Shown here: positions 16,136 to 25,210 of the stretch, one piece after another
Position numbering within the stretch: position 1 is the stretch's first letter
Layout: each line of letters begins with the position of its first letter
Source: Bacteroidota bacterium
GTDB lineage: Bacteria; Bacteroidota; Bacteroidia; Sphingobacteriales; Sphingobacteriaceae
Reading direction: 5' to 3'
DNA: 37,148 nucleotides
NCBI GenBank assembly: GCA_013286565.1
Contig: JABDFM010000002.1
Coordinates: 63,599-100,746 of the forward strand
The notes under the pieces: model-generated
Seen by the model: only the letters and a program-made list of their open reading frames with translations
Told to the model about the DNA's origin: nothing
Databases searched by the model: none
Made by a program: the position numbers and the translations under genes

Positions 16136-16216
16136 ATTGGTTGGAGCAGTTGTAAATGTTGTTTTAGTTGAATTGGTCATCAACTTCTTTTAACAACTAA
16201 AACTAGTACAACCAAT
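16136..16216. repeat. Interrupted inverted repeat upstream of thyA
   Basis: ATTGGTTG (16136-16143) pairs with CAACCAAT (16209-16216), and inside it TTTTAGTTG (16162-16170) pairs with CAACTAAAA (16194-16202). The parts between are unpaired and of unequal length. A further CAACCAATACAACTAAC segment follows up to the thyA start. It could form a leader structure or be an old mobile repeat. Confidence 0.55.
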
Positions 16217-16243
16217 ACAGCCCTTACAACCAATACAACTAAC

Positions 16244-17038
16244 ATGAAACAATACCTCGATTTAATGAAGCATGTGCTGGAGAACGGCGCTCAAAAGCAT
16301 GACCGTACCGGCACCGGTACCCTGAGCGTGTTTGGCTACCAGATGCGTTTTAATTTGCAGGAGGGTTTCCCTTTGGTTACTACCAAGAAGCTTCATCTTA
16401 AATCGATCATACACGAGTTGATATGGTTTTTGCAGGGCGATACCAATATCCGTTACCTGAAAGAGAATGGCGTGCGTATTTGGGATGAGTGGGCCGATGC
16501 TGACGGCAACCTGGGGCCGGTATACGGTTACCAATGGCGGTCATGGCCAAAACCTGGTGGCGGGCATATCGACCAGATCACGCAGGTGGTAAATCAAATT
16601 AAAAACAATCCCGACTCGCGCCGCATGATGGTGTCCGCATGGAATGTAGCTGATGTGGAACGCATGGCGCTTCCACCCTGCCATTGTCTGTTCCAGTTTT
16701 ATGTGGCGAATGGTAAACTTTCGTGCCAGCTATACCAGCGCAGCGCGGATATATTTTTGGGTGTTCCTTTTAATATAGCCTCGTATGCCTTACTAACGAT
16801 GATGGTGGCGCAGGTATGCAACCTGGAACCCGGCGACTTTGTACACACTTTCGGCGATGCACACCTCTATAACAATCATATCGAGCAAACCAACCTGCAG
16901 CTAAGCCGCGAGCCACGTGCGTTGCCAACCATGAAAATTAATCCTGATGTTAAAGATATCTTTCAGTTTAAGTACGAAGATTTCACACTCGAAAATTATG
17001 ATCCATGGCCGCATATAAAAGGAGCTGTTGCGGTGTAG
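16244..17038 (+). CDS. thyA: Thymidylate synthase
   Basis: A 264-residue protein, the same length as E. coli ThyA. The active-site cysteine is Cys146 in [13 protein letters not shown], at the same number as in E. coli. Other conserved parts are the N-terminal [16 protein letters not shown] loop, [19 protein letters not shown], and the [12 protein letters not shown] dUMP-binding region. It converts dUMP to dTMP using methylene-tetrahydrofolate, and the dihydrofolate produced is recycled by the DHFR encoded downstream. Confidence 0.98.
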   Translation: MKQYLDLMKHVLENGAQKHDRTGTGTLSVFGYQMRFNLQEGFPLVTTKKLHLKSIIHELIWFLQGDTNIRYLKENGVRIWDEWADADGNLGPVYGYQWRSWPKPGGGHIDQITQVVNQIKNNPDSRRMMVSAWNVADVERMALPPCHCLFQFYVANGKLSCQLYQRSADIFLGVPFNIASYALLTMMVAQVCNLEPGDFVHTFGDAHLYNNHIEQTNLQLSREPRALPTMKINPDVKDIFQFKYEDFTLENYDPWPHIKGAVAV

Positions 17039-17041
17039 TTC

Positions 17042-17133
17042 TTGTCTGAATCAGAATTTTCAGAATTAAGAAATTAACGGAATTTATAAAAATCATGGCA
17101 ATCCTTGAATCCAGGGAATCATGGTTCAGACAA
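17042..17133. repeat. Intergenic palindromic repeat between thyA and folA
   Basis: Terminal inverted repeats of 12 bp (TTGTCTGAATCA at 17042-17053 and TGGTTCAGACAA at 17122-17133, one mismatch) enclose short imperfect repeats of the CAGAATT/AGGGAATC type. The element sits between two functionally coupled genes. From memory, sequences beginning TTGTCTGAATCAG recur in gaps of related genomes, which would make it a dispersed repeat. Confidence 0.65.
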
Positions 17134-17141
17134 AATAACTA

Positions 17142-17624
17142 ATGACAAAAACCATAGTAGTAGCTATTTCCGAAAACAACGCCATCGGCAAAGACAACCA
17201 ATTACTTTGGTACCTGCCCGCCGATCTGAAACATTTCAAGAATATCACCACGGGCCATACGGTAATTATGGGGCGCAAAACCTTTGATTCTGTTGGTAAG
17301 CCGCTGCCTAATCGCAGGAATATTATCATCACCAGGCACGTAATGCACATTGAAGGGTGCGAAGTAGTGAGTTCCATTGATGCTGCTTTGGCTTTATGTG
17401 CCGATGAAGACGAAGTGTTTATTGTAGGCGGCGCCGAAATTTACCGGCAGTCTATTCATTTAACCGACCGTATTTATCTGACCATAGTTCATCAAAAATT
17501 TGAGGCCGACAGCTTTTTCCCCGAAATCAACGACAGCGAATGGAAGGAGACCGCCCGCGAAGATCATCAGCCTGATGAAAAAAACAAGCTTCCATACTCG
17601 TTTATCACGCTTGAGAGGCGCTAA
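17142..17624 (+). CDS. folA: Dihydrofolate reductase
   Basis: A 160-residue protein with the complete DHFR fold. IVVAISENNAIGKDNQLLWYLPADLKHFK carries the substrate-binding region and catalytic acidic residue (Asp in LPADL). GHTVIMGRKTFDSVGKPLPNRRNIIITR carries NADPH contacts, and VFIVGGAEIYRQ the GG motif. It regenerates tetrahydrofolate for thymidylate and purine synthesis and probably shares a transcript with thyA despite the repeat between them. Confidence 0.97.
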   Translation: MTKTIVVAISENNAIGKDNQLLWYLPADLKHFKNITTGHTVIMGRKTFDSVGKPLPNRRNIIITRHVMHIEGCEVVSSIDAALALCADEDEVFIVGGAEIYRQSIHLTDRIYLTIVHQKFEADSFFPEINDSEWKETAREDHQPDEKNKLPYSFITLERR

Positions 17625-17651
17625 CATTTAAAAGCTTTATTTTGTTTGAAT

Positions 17652-17687
17652 ATAAAATTTTATGCTTATAAAATTTTATTAGATTTG
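17652..17687 (+). promoter_or_regulatory. secDF promoter region with two identical 12-bp palindromes
   Basis: ATAAAATTTTAT occurs twice (17652-17663 and 17668-17679), each copy a perfect palindrome, with centres 16 bp apart. A perfect -7 element TAGATTTG (17680-17687) follows immediately. The second palindrome fills the normal spacer between -33 and -7. Leader to ATG 17741 is about 50 bases. This may be an operator or simply a bent AT-rich promoter. Confidence 0.5.
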
Positions 17688-17740
17688 CCGTCTTGTTAAA
17701 AAAGGCTTATAAACTAATTTATTACATATTATAATTTACA

Positions 17741-20700
17741 ATGCAAGGTAAAGGGGTTATTAAATTTTTCGCCATTCTGCTAACTGCAGTATGTCTGTAC
17801 CAGTTGTCGTTTACTTGGGTGGCGCACAAAGTTGAGGGAGATGCTAAGGCGTACGCAAAAGGTAATGCTGCTAAATACACAGCATACATGGATTCAATTT
17901 CTACACAGCCGGTTTATCCGCTGTTAAAATACGACTATCAGTATTGCCAAAGCCACGAACTGGCTTTGGGACTCGATTTGCAGGGCGGTATGAGCGTGAC
18001 TATGCAGGTAGAATTGCGCGAACTGATCACTACATTATCGGGCAACAATCCTGATATTGCTTTCAAACAGGCTTTAGATAAAGCCGATGTTGATGCCATT
18101 ACAAGCCAGAGTGATTATATCACCCTGTTTGTTAATGAGTATGAAAAACTGAACCCTAACGGTAAGCTGGCTACCATCTTTTCAACCAGGGATAACCAGG
18201 AGCACCTTAAGTTCAACGCGACTAACGCTGAAGTAGAAACCTACTTAAAGGACCAGGCAGATGTAGCCGTAACGCAAACCTATACGGTTTTAAATACCCG
18301 TATAGACCAGTTTGGCGTTACACAACCCAATATTCAGCAGTTGAAGGACAAGAACCAGATACTGATAGAACTACCTGGTGTAACCGAACCGGAGCGTGTT
18401 CGTAAACTTTTACAGAACACTGCAAAACTGGAGTTCTATAAAACTTTCGATAACATCGAGGCATTGCCTATTCTTGAAAAAATAAGCGGCGTTATCACTG
18501 CAACTGCTAAAGCTCAAAAAGACTCAGCTAAGAAAGAAAAAGTTGACACCAGTGCGGTTAAGAAAAACGTACCGGCTAACAGTTTACTGTCAAAGCTTCA
18601 ACAGGCCCAGAAAGGTCCTGATGCTCTTAAAGAGAAACAAAATGCAACAGATGGGGTAAGCCTGTTTGGTAAAAACGCATTGATACCAAATGTTTATCAA
18701 TCTCAAAACGGCGGCGGCGCTCAACCTGCACAAGGGCCGGTTGTTGGCTTTGCAGCGGTTAATGACACTGCCCGTATCGATAAATATCTTGCTTCAACCG
18801 CAGTTAAAAGCGTTATCCCATCAAACCTTAAATTTTTATGGGGGGTAAAACCAATCGATAAAGATGACAGCAAAAAACAATTTGGCGATGACGTTAAACG
18901 CCTTGAGCTTTTTGCTGTAAAATTATCAGGCCCTAAAAATGGTCCGGTACTTATCGGCGACGTGGTTACCGATGCCAGGAGTGAGATAGACCAACAAAAA
19001 GGCGGCTGGGAAGTTAGCATGTCAATGGACCCGCAGGGTGCACAACAATGGGAAGAGATCACAGCTGATGCTGCTCCTAAAACTCCCAACTCAAGAGGAC
19101 AGGCCATCGCTATCGTATTAGATAATAATGTTTATTCGGCCCCTGGCGTTATCAATAAAATATCTGGTGGCGTTTCGTCCATATCAGGTAATTTTAGCCA
19201 GGAAGATACCAAGGATTTAGCCAACGTTTTAAAAGCAGGCCGCTTGCCTGCGCCTGCTGTAATAGCATCGGAAGCTACTGTTGGAGCTACATTAGGTCAA
19301 CAGGCTATCCACGCAGGCTTATTATCATCGGTATTAGGCTTTATCGTGGTTCTTATATTTATGATCGCCTACTACAACCGCGCAGGTACTATTGCGGTGG
19401 TTGCGGTAATGTTCAACGTATTCTTCCTGATGGGAGTATTGATCAGCTTAAACGCGGTATTAACCATGCCGGGTGTGGCAGGTATCGTGCTCACGTTGGG
19501 TATATCGGTTGATGCCAACGTATTGATCTATGAACGTGTGCGAGAGGAACTGGCCTTAGGCAAATCACTTAAGCTGGCTGTGGCCGATGGTTTCAAACAT
19601 GCGCTTCCTTCTATATTAGACTCCAACATCAGTACCTTCCTTACCGGTTTGATCCTGTTTACTTTCGGAAGCGGCCCGATACAGGGATTTGCTGTAGTAT
19701 TAATGATCGGTATCGCTACCTCATTGTTCTGCTCTTTACTGATCTCAAGGGTTATTTTTGAATGGATGGTTACCAAAGGATGGGATATCAAATTTTCTAA
19801 TCCGTGGAGCTCGCATACTTTTAAAAACGCCAATTTTGGATTTGTAAAAAACCGCTTTAAATTTTACATATTCTCTGGTGCTTTCATTATCGCGGGTCTT
19901 ATCTCCATGTTTACACAGGGATTTAATTATGGTGTGGACTTTGTAGGCGGTCGTAATTATGTGATCCCGTTTGATAACCCCAACGTGACTACCGATATGG
20001 TACACAGCGCAATTGATAAAGTTTTAGGCGCGAGCGAGGTTAAAACATATGGTGGCAATAGTATAAGTATCACTACTAAATATCTGATCGAGGAAAATAC
20101 AACAACTGCTGATGCAAAAGTTAGGCAAACGTTGTTCAACGCTTTAAATCAAAACCCGGCAACAAAGGTTGTTGATGATCCAACTAAAATCAAATATCAA
20201 AAAGTTAAAGCTACTATCGCCGAAGGACTGAAGAAGTCGGCTTTCTGGACTGTATTGTTCGCAATCATTATTATATCATCATACATCCTGATCAGGTTCC
20301 GTAAATGGCAGTTCAGTTTAGGTGCGATGATAGCAACTTTGCACGATGCTTTGATGGTGCTCTCTTTCTTTACCTTGTTTAAAAATGTGCCGTTCCTTGA
20401 TCTTGATATCGACCAATCATTTATAGCGGCCATATTGACGGTAATTGGTTACTCTATCAATGATACTGTTGTGGTATTTGACCGTATCCGTGAGTTCCTT
20501 GAACTGCACCATTCGGCAACCGATGATCCTAAAGAGGTGATCAATCACGCTATCAACAAAACATTAAGCCGTACTATTATCACCGCGCTTACTGTATTGT
20601 TCGTGCTGATCATCTTATTCATATTCGGTGGGGATGTTATCCGCGGGTTCTCATTCGCATTATTGATCGGGGTATGTTTCGGTACTTATTCTTCTATCTG

Positions 20701-20749
20701 TATCGCTACACCGGTAATTATTGACTTTGGTAAAAAAGACCTGAAATAA
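17741..20749 (+). CDS. secDF: Fused protein translocase subunit SecDF
   Basis: A 1002-residue protein joining SecD and SecF in one chain. SecD part: helix one near residues 7-25, GLDLQGGMSVTMQVE near 77-91, and the first periplasmic domain (TRIDQFGVTQPNIQQL near 186-201). A lysine/alanine-rich low-complexity insertion spans about 255-335, then come the P1 head (KGGWEVSMSMDPQGAQQWEEIT) and five helices (about 520-680, LGISVDANVLIYERVREEL). SecF part: from about residue 700, GVDFVGGRNYVIPF near 730, ending in five helices (IGYSINDTVVVFDRIREF). The periplasmic domains use proton flow to help pull exported proteins through SecYEG. A T-rich hairpin terminator follows. Confidence 0.96.
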   Translation: MQGKGVIKFFAILLTAVCLYQLSFTWVAHKVEGDAKAYAKGNAAKYTAYMDSISTQPVYPLLKYDYQYCQSHELALGLDLQGGMSVTMQVELRELITTLSGNNPDIAFKQALDKADVDAITSQSDYITLFVNEYEKLNPNGKLATIFSTRDNQEHLKFNATNAEVETYLKDQADVAVTQTYTVLNTRIDQFGVTQPNIQQLKDKNQILIELPGVTEPERVRKLLQNTAKLEFYKTFDNIEALPILEKISGVITATAKAQKDSAKKEKVDTSAVKKNVPANSLLSKLQQAQKGPDALKEKQNATDGVSLFGKNALIPNVYQSQNGGGAQPAQGPVVGFAAVNDTARIDKYLASTAVKSVIPSNLKFLWGVKPIDKDDSKKQFGDDVKRLELFAVKLSGPKNGPVLIGDVVTDARSEIDQQKGGWEVSMSMDPQGAQQWEEITADAAPKTPNSRGQAIAIVLDNNVYSAPGVINKISGGVSSISGNFSQEDTKDLANVLKAGRLPAPAVIASEATVGATLGQQAIHAGLLSSVLGFIVVLIFMIAYYNRAGTIAVVAVMFNVFFLMGVLISLNAVLTMPGVAGIVLTLGISVDANVLIYERVREELALGKSLKLAVADGFKHALPSILDSNISTFLTGLILFTFGSGPIQGFAVVLMIGIATSLFCSLLISRVIFEWMVTKGWDIKFSNPWSSHTFKNANFGFVKNRFKFYIFSGAFIIAGLISMFTQGFNYGVDFVGGRNYVIPFDNPNVTTDMVHSAIDKVLGASEVKTYGGNSISITTKYLIEENTTTADAKVRQTLFNALNQNPATKVVDDPTKIKYQKVKATIAEGLKKSAFWTVLFAIIIISSYILIRFRKWQFSLGAMIATLHDALMVLSFFTLFKNVPFLDLDIDQSFIAAILTVIGYSINDTVVVFDRIREFLELHHSATDDPKEVINHAINKTLSRTIITALTVLFVLIILFIFGGDVIRGFSFALLIGVCFGTYSSICIATPVIIDFGKKDLK

Positions 20750-20768
20750 CGTCATGTAAAATAGTATC

Positions 20769-20801
20769 AAAAGGCTCCAAACAACATTTGGAGCCTTTTT
20801 T
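20769..20801 (+). terminator. Rho-independent terminator after secDF
   Basis: A 13-bp perfect stem (20769-20781 with 20787-20799), a 5-nt loop and a T-run, 20 bp after the secDF stop. Confidence 0.92.
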
Positions 20802-20832
20802 GTTTATAAGATATTAGATAACTCATATCAAT

Positions 20833-22146
20833 ATGAAAACTGAAAATGCATCAAAATTCCCTCAGGTAGTCATCATAGGCGGCGGCTTTGGCGGCCTCGA
20901 AGTAGCCAAGGCTTTAGCTGATGAACCCGTAGATGTATTGATGCTGGATAAGCACAACTATCATACCTTTCAGCCCCTGTTGTACCAGGTAGCAACCGGT
21001 AGTCTTGAAGCTGGGTCAATTTCCTTCTCGCTAAGGAAAAACTTTGACGATCAAAAGAATTTCCGTTTCAGGATGACCGAGGTTACTAAGATCAACCCGG
21101 ATAAAAACACCCTTGATACCACTATAGGCGAAATTCCTTATGATTACCTGGTGATCGCATCGGGATCGACCACTAACTTTTTCGGCAATAAGGATATTGA
21201 GCACAATGCCATGCCCATGAAATCCATTGTGGAGGCGCTTAACCTGAGGTATTTGATCCTGCAAAACCTGGAAGAAGCTGTACTGCAAAAAACCAAAGAA
21301 GAACGCGAACCTTACCTGAGCTTTGTTTTAGTTGGCGCCGGGCCAACTGGTGTTGAATTAGCCGGAGCATTAGCCGAATTACGCAATCACATCCTTAATA
21401 AAGATTACCCCGAACTGCAAAAGGAACACATGAAGGTTTACCTGGTTGATTTTATGCCGAGGGTATTAAGCTCGATGTCAGAACAGGCTTCAAAAGCAGC
21501 CAAAGACTTTTTAACAGGAATGGGCGTTGAAGTGATGACGGGCGAAAAGGTAGAAAGCTATGATGGCACTACCATCACTTTTGAAGGCGGCAAAAGCATT
21601 CACACAAAAAATGTGATCTGGTCGGCCGGGGTTATGGGCTCTGTACCCGAAGGTTTTGCTCAAGATATTATAGAACGGGGCAACCGCATCAGGACCGATA
21701 ATATTTGCCGTGCTGATGGCTATGAAAATATTTTCGCCATAGGCGACGTGGCGGCCATGATAACGGCTGATACCCCTAAAGGGCATCCGGGAGTAGCGCA
21801 AGTAGCAATACAAATGGGCAAAACCACAGGTAAAAACATATTACACATCATTAAGGGAGAACCAACTCAGCAGTTTAAATATTTTGATAAAGGATCATTA
21901 GCTACCATAGGCCGCAACAAGGCGGTAGCAGATTTGGGTAAGATCAAATTCCAGGGCTTTTTTGCGTGGCTGGTATGGATGTTCGTTCACCTCATCTCGC
22001 TGCTGGGTTTCAGGAATAAAGTAGTTGTCTTTATCAACTGGGTTGGAAGCTATATCAGCAATAATGGCGGTTCGCGTTTGATCATCAGAAAATTTGCAAA
22101 AGAGGGTGCACCGCGTACTGAAGATGATCTGGTAAAAAGCGATTGA
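20833..22146 (+). CDS. Type II NADH dehydrogenase-like FAD oxidoreductase
   Basis: A 437-residue two-dinucleotide-binding-domain flavoprotein. FAD motif: VVIIGGGFGGLEVAKAL (about residues 12-28). The substrate side has HNYHTFQPLLYQVATGSL, typical of NDH-2. The NAD motif is FVLVGAGPTGVELAGALAEL (about 162-181), and the second FAD contact is IFAIGDVAAM. The C-terminus carries a hydrophobic amphipathic region (FFAWLVWMFVHLISLLGFRNKVVVFINW) used by NDH-2 for membrane binding. It would pass electrons from NADH to quinone without pumping protons. Confidence 0.9.
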   Translation: MKTENASKFPQVVIIGGGFGGLEVAKALADEPVDVLMLDKHNYHTFQPLLYQVATGSLEAGSISFSLRKNFDDQKNFRFRMTEVTKINPDKNTLDTTIGEIPYDYLVIASGSTTNFFGNKDIEHNAMPMKSIVEALNLRYLILQNLEEAVLQKTKEEREPYLSFVLVGAGPTGVELAGALAELRNHILNKDYPELQKEHMKVYLVDFMPRVLSSMSEQASKAAKDFLTGMGVEVMTGEKVESYDGTTITFEGGKSIHTKNVIWSAGVMGSVPEGFAQDIIERGNRIRTDNICRADGYENIFAIGDVAAMITADTPKGHPGVAQVAIQMGKTTGKNILHIIKGEPTQQFKYFDKGSLATIGRNKAVADLGKIKFQGFFAWLVWMFVHLISLLGFRNKVVVFINWVGSYISNNGGSRLIIRKFAKEGAPRTEDDLVKSD

Positions 22147-22236
22147 TCATTTTTTCATCTAAATCAAGGTAAAATGACCTATTTGTGTAGATAATAAACA
22201 GCGCAACTTGCTATATTAGCCTTAATGATCGCACCT

Positions 22237-22857
22237 ATGAAAACATTAATATTAAGCTTTACCCTGGCACTAATTGTAGTAACTGCTCATGCACAGGAGG
22301 GTAAAGTACGAGCCTATGAAGTTGACCCCAATGCCAAACCCAAACAGGTAGAAACGGTAAAATTACAAGCTGACAGTAACGATGCCTACTATCAAAAAGT
22401 AGTAAAGCTGGACAGCACGATTACCCTAAGCTCAATATACGTGCGGGCCCTGCAATTTATGGCGGCAAAAAATTTCCAGCAAAATTATGGCTATGAGGAA
22501 GAGGGAAAATTGATATTTACTACCACACAGGATCTTAATGTCAACCAGTCTTATATTAATGGCGATGATGCTATTGGCCCTTACACCATTCAATTTGCTA
22601 TCATTTTGGATATGAAGAATGGGCGTTATCGTTATACCATTCATAATGTTGTATTTTACATCCCAACAGATAACGGCAACAGGAGAATGTCGCTATATGA
22701 CCTCAATCAACTCATAACCAATAAGGACACCAAACGTGGCGTGAAAAATGCGATGAGTGATATGGTCAGATCTTTTGAGAGATATTTAAGTACCCTTACG
22801 CATGAATTGTACCTGGAGGTAGAAAACAAATCTGCCACAAGTGATTCAAAGTTTTAA
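22237..22857 (+). CDS. Secreted protein with possible DUF4468 (TBP-like) domain
   Basis: A protein of about 206 residues. The preferred start is ATG 22237, which gives a clean signal peptide (MKTLILSFTLALIVVTAHAQ). The ATG at 22225 would add four residues and lies nearly at the predicted transcription start (weak -7 TATATTAG at 22212-22219). The mature region (LDSTITLSSIYVRALQFMAAK, then GKLIFTTTQDL and YTIQFAIILDMKNGRYRYTIHNV) looks like the DUF4468 alternation of helix and antiparallel strands, with a long C-terminal helix. Function unknown. It ends 3 bp before the HMG-CoA lyase-like gene, so they are likely co-transcribed. Confidence 0.72.
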   Translation: MKTLILSFTLALIVVTAHAQEGKVRAYEVDPNAKPKQVETVKLQADSNDAYYQKVVKLDSTITLSSIYVRALQFMAAKNFQQNYGYEEEGKLIFTTTQDLNVNQSYINGDDAIGPYTIQFAIILDMKNGRYRYTIHNVVFYIPTDNGNRRMSLYDLNQLITNKDTKRGVKNAMSDMVRSFERYLSTLTHELYLEVENKSATSDSKF

Positions 22858-22860
22858 TAT

Positions 22861-23718
22861 ATGACAACTGAAATCCAGATTACCGAATGCCCACGGGATG
22901 CCATGCAGGGATTGACCCATTTTATTCCAACGGATATAAAAGCTGCTTATATTAATCTGCTATTACAAGTGGGTTTTGATACCATCGATTTCGGCAGTTT
23001 TGTTTCGCCAAAAGCTATTCCGCAAATGCAGGATACAGCAGCGGTGCTGGAAAAACTTGACCTGAGTGGCTCACGGTCTAAATTATTAGCCATTATTGCC
23101 AATTATCGCGGTGCGGAAGATGCGGCACAGCATGATCAGATCACTTATTTAGGCTTTCCTTTCTCTATATCCGAAACCTTTCAGCAACGAAACACCAATG
23201 CAAGCATGGATGAAGCGTTTGAGACGGTGAAAAGGATAAAAGAGTTAAGCGACAAAAAAAACAAAGACCTGTTAGTTTACCTATCCATGGGCTTTGGCAA
23301 CCCCTATGGCGACGAATGGAATAATGAAATTGTATTGAAATGGGCCGAAAAGCTAATTAACGAAGGCGTAAAATATATATCCCTGGCTGATACCATCGGC
23401 ATTGCAGCGCCCGAACAAATTGCAAGTTTATATACTTTATTAACCAGCCATTTCCCTGCAACTATATTTGGGGTCCATCTTCACTCCACACCTGATACCT
23501 GGCATGAAAAAATTGAAGCTGCCTATCAAAGCGGCTGTAAACGTTTTGACACTGCCCTGAAAGGCTACGGGGGCTGCCCAATGGCCAAGGACGAACTTAC
23601 AGGCAATATTGCCACCGAGAACTTAATAGCTTACCTGCAAGAGCAAAACGTTAGCCTGGGGCTTAATTTGGGCAAATTGCAGGAAGCGATGGATTACTCC
23701 GGCCAGATCTTCGTTTAG
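22861..23718 (+). CDS. Hydroxymethylglutaryl-CoA lyase-like enzyme
   Basis: A 285-residue TIM-barrel protein of the HMGL/DRE-TIM family. ITECPRDAMQGL is the metal/substrate opening (the family DxxR..x..Q pattern is here E-C-P-R-D-A-M-Q). FGVHLHSTPD supplies the metal-binding HxH, and the loop GYGGCPMAKDELTGNIATENL contains the catalytic Cys region of HMG-CoA lyases. It would split HMG-CoA to acetyl-CoA and acetoacetate (leucine breakdown), though related aldolase-type activities are possible. Followed by a strong hairpin terminator. Confidence 0.88.
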   Translation: MTTEIQITECPRDAMQGLTHFIPTDIKAAYINLLLQVGFDTIDFGSFVSPKAIPQMQDTAAVLEKLDLSGSRSKLLAIIANYRGAEDAAQHDQITYLGFPFSISETFQQRNTNASMDEAFETVKRIKELSDKKNKDLLVYLSMGFGNPYGDEWNNEIVLKWAEKLINEGVKYISLADTIGIAAPEQIASLYTLLTSHFPATIFGVHLHSTPDTWHEKIEAAYQSGCKRFDTALKGYGGCPMAKDELTGNIATENLIAYLQEQNVSLGLNLGKLQEAMDYSGQIFV

Positions 23719-23736
23719 ATAGAATTTGAGGATAAC

Positions 23737-23777
23737 AAAAAAGTGGGTAGCTATAAACTACCCACTTTTATTTTTTT
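23737..23777. terminator. Bidirectional terminator
   Basis: A 12-bp perfect stem (23739-23750 with 23758-23769), a 7-nt loop and T/A runs on both sides. It can end the HMG-CoA lyase transcript on plus and the small minus-strand gene at 23797-23886. Confidence 0.9.
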
Positions 23778-23796
23778 AGCTAAAATAATACCTTAA

Positions 23797-23886
23797 TTAT
23801 TTTACCCTGCTGCTTTTGCTTCTTGCTGGGGTAAGAGGTACGATAATGATAGCGATCAAAAGGGCAACTTCTAATACAGTTAACAT
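23797..23886 (-). CDS. Probable 29-residue single-helix membrane peptide
   Basis: An ATG at 23886 opens a 29-codon frame ending TAA at 23797-23799. The peptide begins MLTVLEVALLIAIIIVPLTP, one hydrophobic helix with a short Arg/Lys/Ser-rich tail (positive-inside signature). It ends 20 bp before a bidirectional terminator, which gives it a sensible transcript end. The upstream DNA is A-rich on the coding strand, as for Bacteroidota translation starts, but no clear promoter is seen. Too small to recognise a family. Confidence 0.5.
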   Translation of the reverse strand: MLTVLEVALLIAIIIVPLTPARSKSSRVK

Positions 23887-24602
23887 GACTTTGTTTTTTT
23901 TAAATTTTTATATTAAACTATTAATAACTCAGAAGATAAATTATCATTCTTCCAGGCGTTCCTCAATTTTTTCAATTCAGGTTTAGGTTGAAGGAATGAT
24001 AGTACCTTATGTGTAGGGTGCGACTAAAAACATGCCATAATCGTAAACCGGATCGCGCCAAAAAAATCACCGTTTTTTAAAATTGACCAAATAAAAAAAT
24101 CACAATAAAAGATTTGAGCTTTATTAATTTTTTTTGATGATTTATTTTCTGACACTAAAATTAATGGCAGAATTAAAAACAATATATGGCAGAATTAAAA
24201 TTTTATAAATAAGTGGTTGAAAAAAGCCAATTAGTAGGAATATATCTATATAAGTCACAAAAAAATGGAGAAACCATCCAATTTCAACTGATTTTGCATT
24301 AAAATATGACTCCATTTAACATTTTTAGGTAAAAAAATACCCTTTACCAATAAACAGTAAGTAAATGAACGCCCAAAATAAAAAATTGACAATTTGTCAG
24401 TAAACGTGATACTGGTCTACTTACTGACAAAATTTCAGTAAAAATCGACTGCCAAACTACTGCCAAAGTGGCAAATTGAGGAAATGCCACCGCTATTTGC
24501 CTCAATTACCCCTATGCCAAAACACTACCCATGCTTTTAAAAAAGACTGAAAGTACACCCCTATTCTGTAATTTAGCATTCATTAAAATTGAACCTACTG
24601 AT
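23887..24602. other. AT-rich gap with direct and inverted repeats
   Basis: About 700 bp without a credible gene. Two identical 15-mers (ATGGCAGAATTAAAA at 24164-24178 and 24186-24200) are spaced 22 bp apart, about two DNA turns. Further on, TTTGTCAGTAA (24393-24403) is the reverse complement of TTACTGACAAA (24421-24431), and smaller GACAA/TTGTC dyads overlap it. A weak -7 element TAATTTAG (24569-24576) precedes the DUF3995-like gene. Confidence 0.5.
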
Positions 24603-25028
24603 ATGAAACCCTTGATCGGATCTGTATTATTCATTATCATGGTGTTCCTTTCGGGTATTCATATTTATTGGGGCTTTGGTGGCAAATGGGGATCAGCGGC
24701 TACCATCCCAACAAAAGGGAATAATGTACCGTTAATAAAGCCTGGTTTTTTTGATTGCCTGGTTGTTGCGATAGGGCTTTTAAGCTTTGGATTTTTTATT
24801 TTAATAAAAGCCGGGATCGTTGTATTCGGTTTACCCGGATGGCTATCCGATTATGGCCTTTGGGTAATTTCTGCGATATTCCTGTTAAGGGCTATTGGCG
24901 AATTTAATTATGTGGGATTTTTTAAGAAGGTAAAGTCAACCAGGTTTGGAGTAATGGATACTAAGTATTATTCACCCTTATGTTTGTTATTAGCCATTTT
25001 GGGGATAATATTAGGGCTTATCAATTGA
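24603..25028 (+). CDS. DUF3995-like small membrane protein
   Basis: A 141-residue protein from ATG 24603. A longer frame from 24531 exists, but its extra 24 residues are not membrane-like and the weak -7 element lies inside it. Four hydrophobic helices (about residues 3-18, 51-72, 80-98 and 120-140) are joined by the characteristic GIHIYWGFGGKWG after helix one, the DUF3995 hallmark. Function unknown. Stands alone in a sparse region. Confidence 0.75.
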   Translation: MKPLIGSVLFIIMVFLSGIHIYWGFGGKWGSAATIPTKGNNVPLIKPGFFDCLVVAIGLLSFGFFILIKAGIVVFGLPGWLSDYGLWVISAIFLLRAIGEFNYVGFFKKVKSTRFGVMDTKYYSPLCLLLAILGIILGLIN

Positions 25029-25210
25029 AACTCTATCCCTGAATTCCTCTTTCTATCTTAACCATTAAGAAATAATTGCTTAAAGGAACATACTAATAAA
25101 ACAATTCTCAGCGTTTATTTGTATATTGCATATTGCTTCGAAGTACCACCCTACTGAGTTTTTTATTGCTTTAGCAGCATTCACACTTCACTCCCACAAA
25201 TTCTGGCCCC

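Noticed and set aside
24531..24602. Longer start for the DUF3995-like protein
   Set aside because: The extra residues are not membrane-like and a -7-like element lies within them; ATG 24603 gives the normal family N-terminus.
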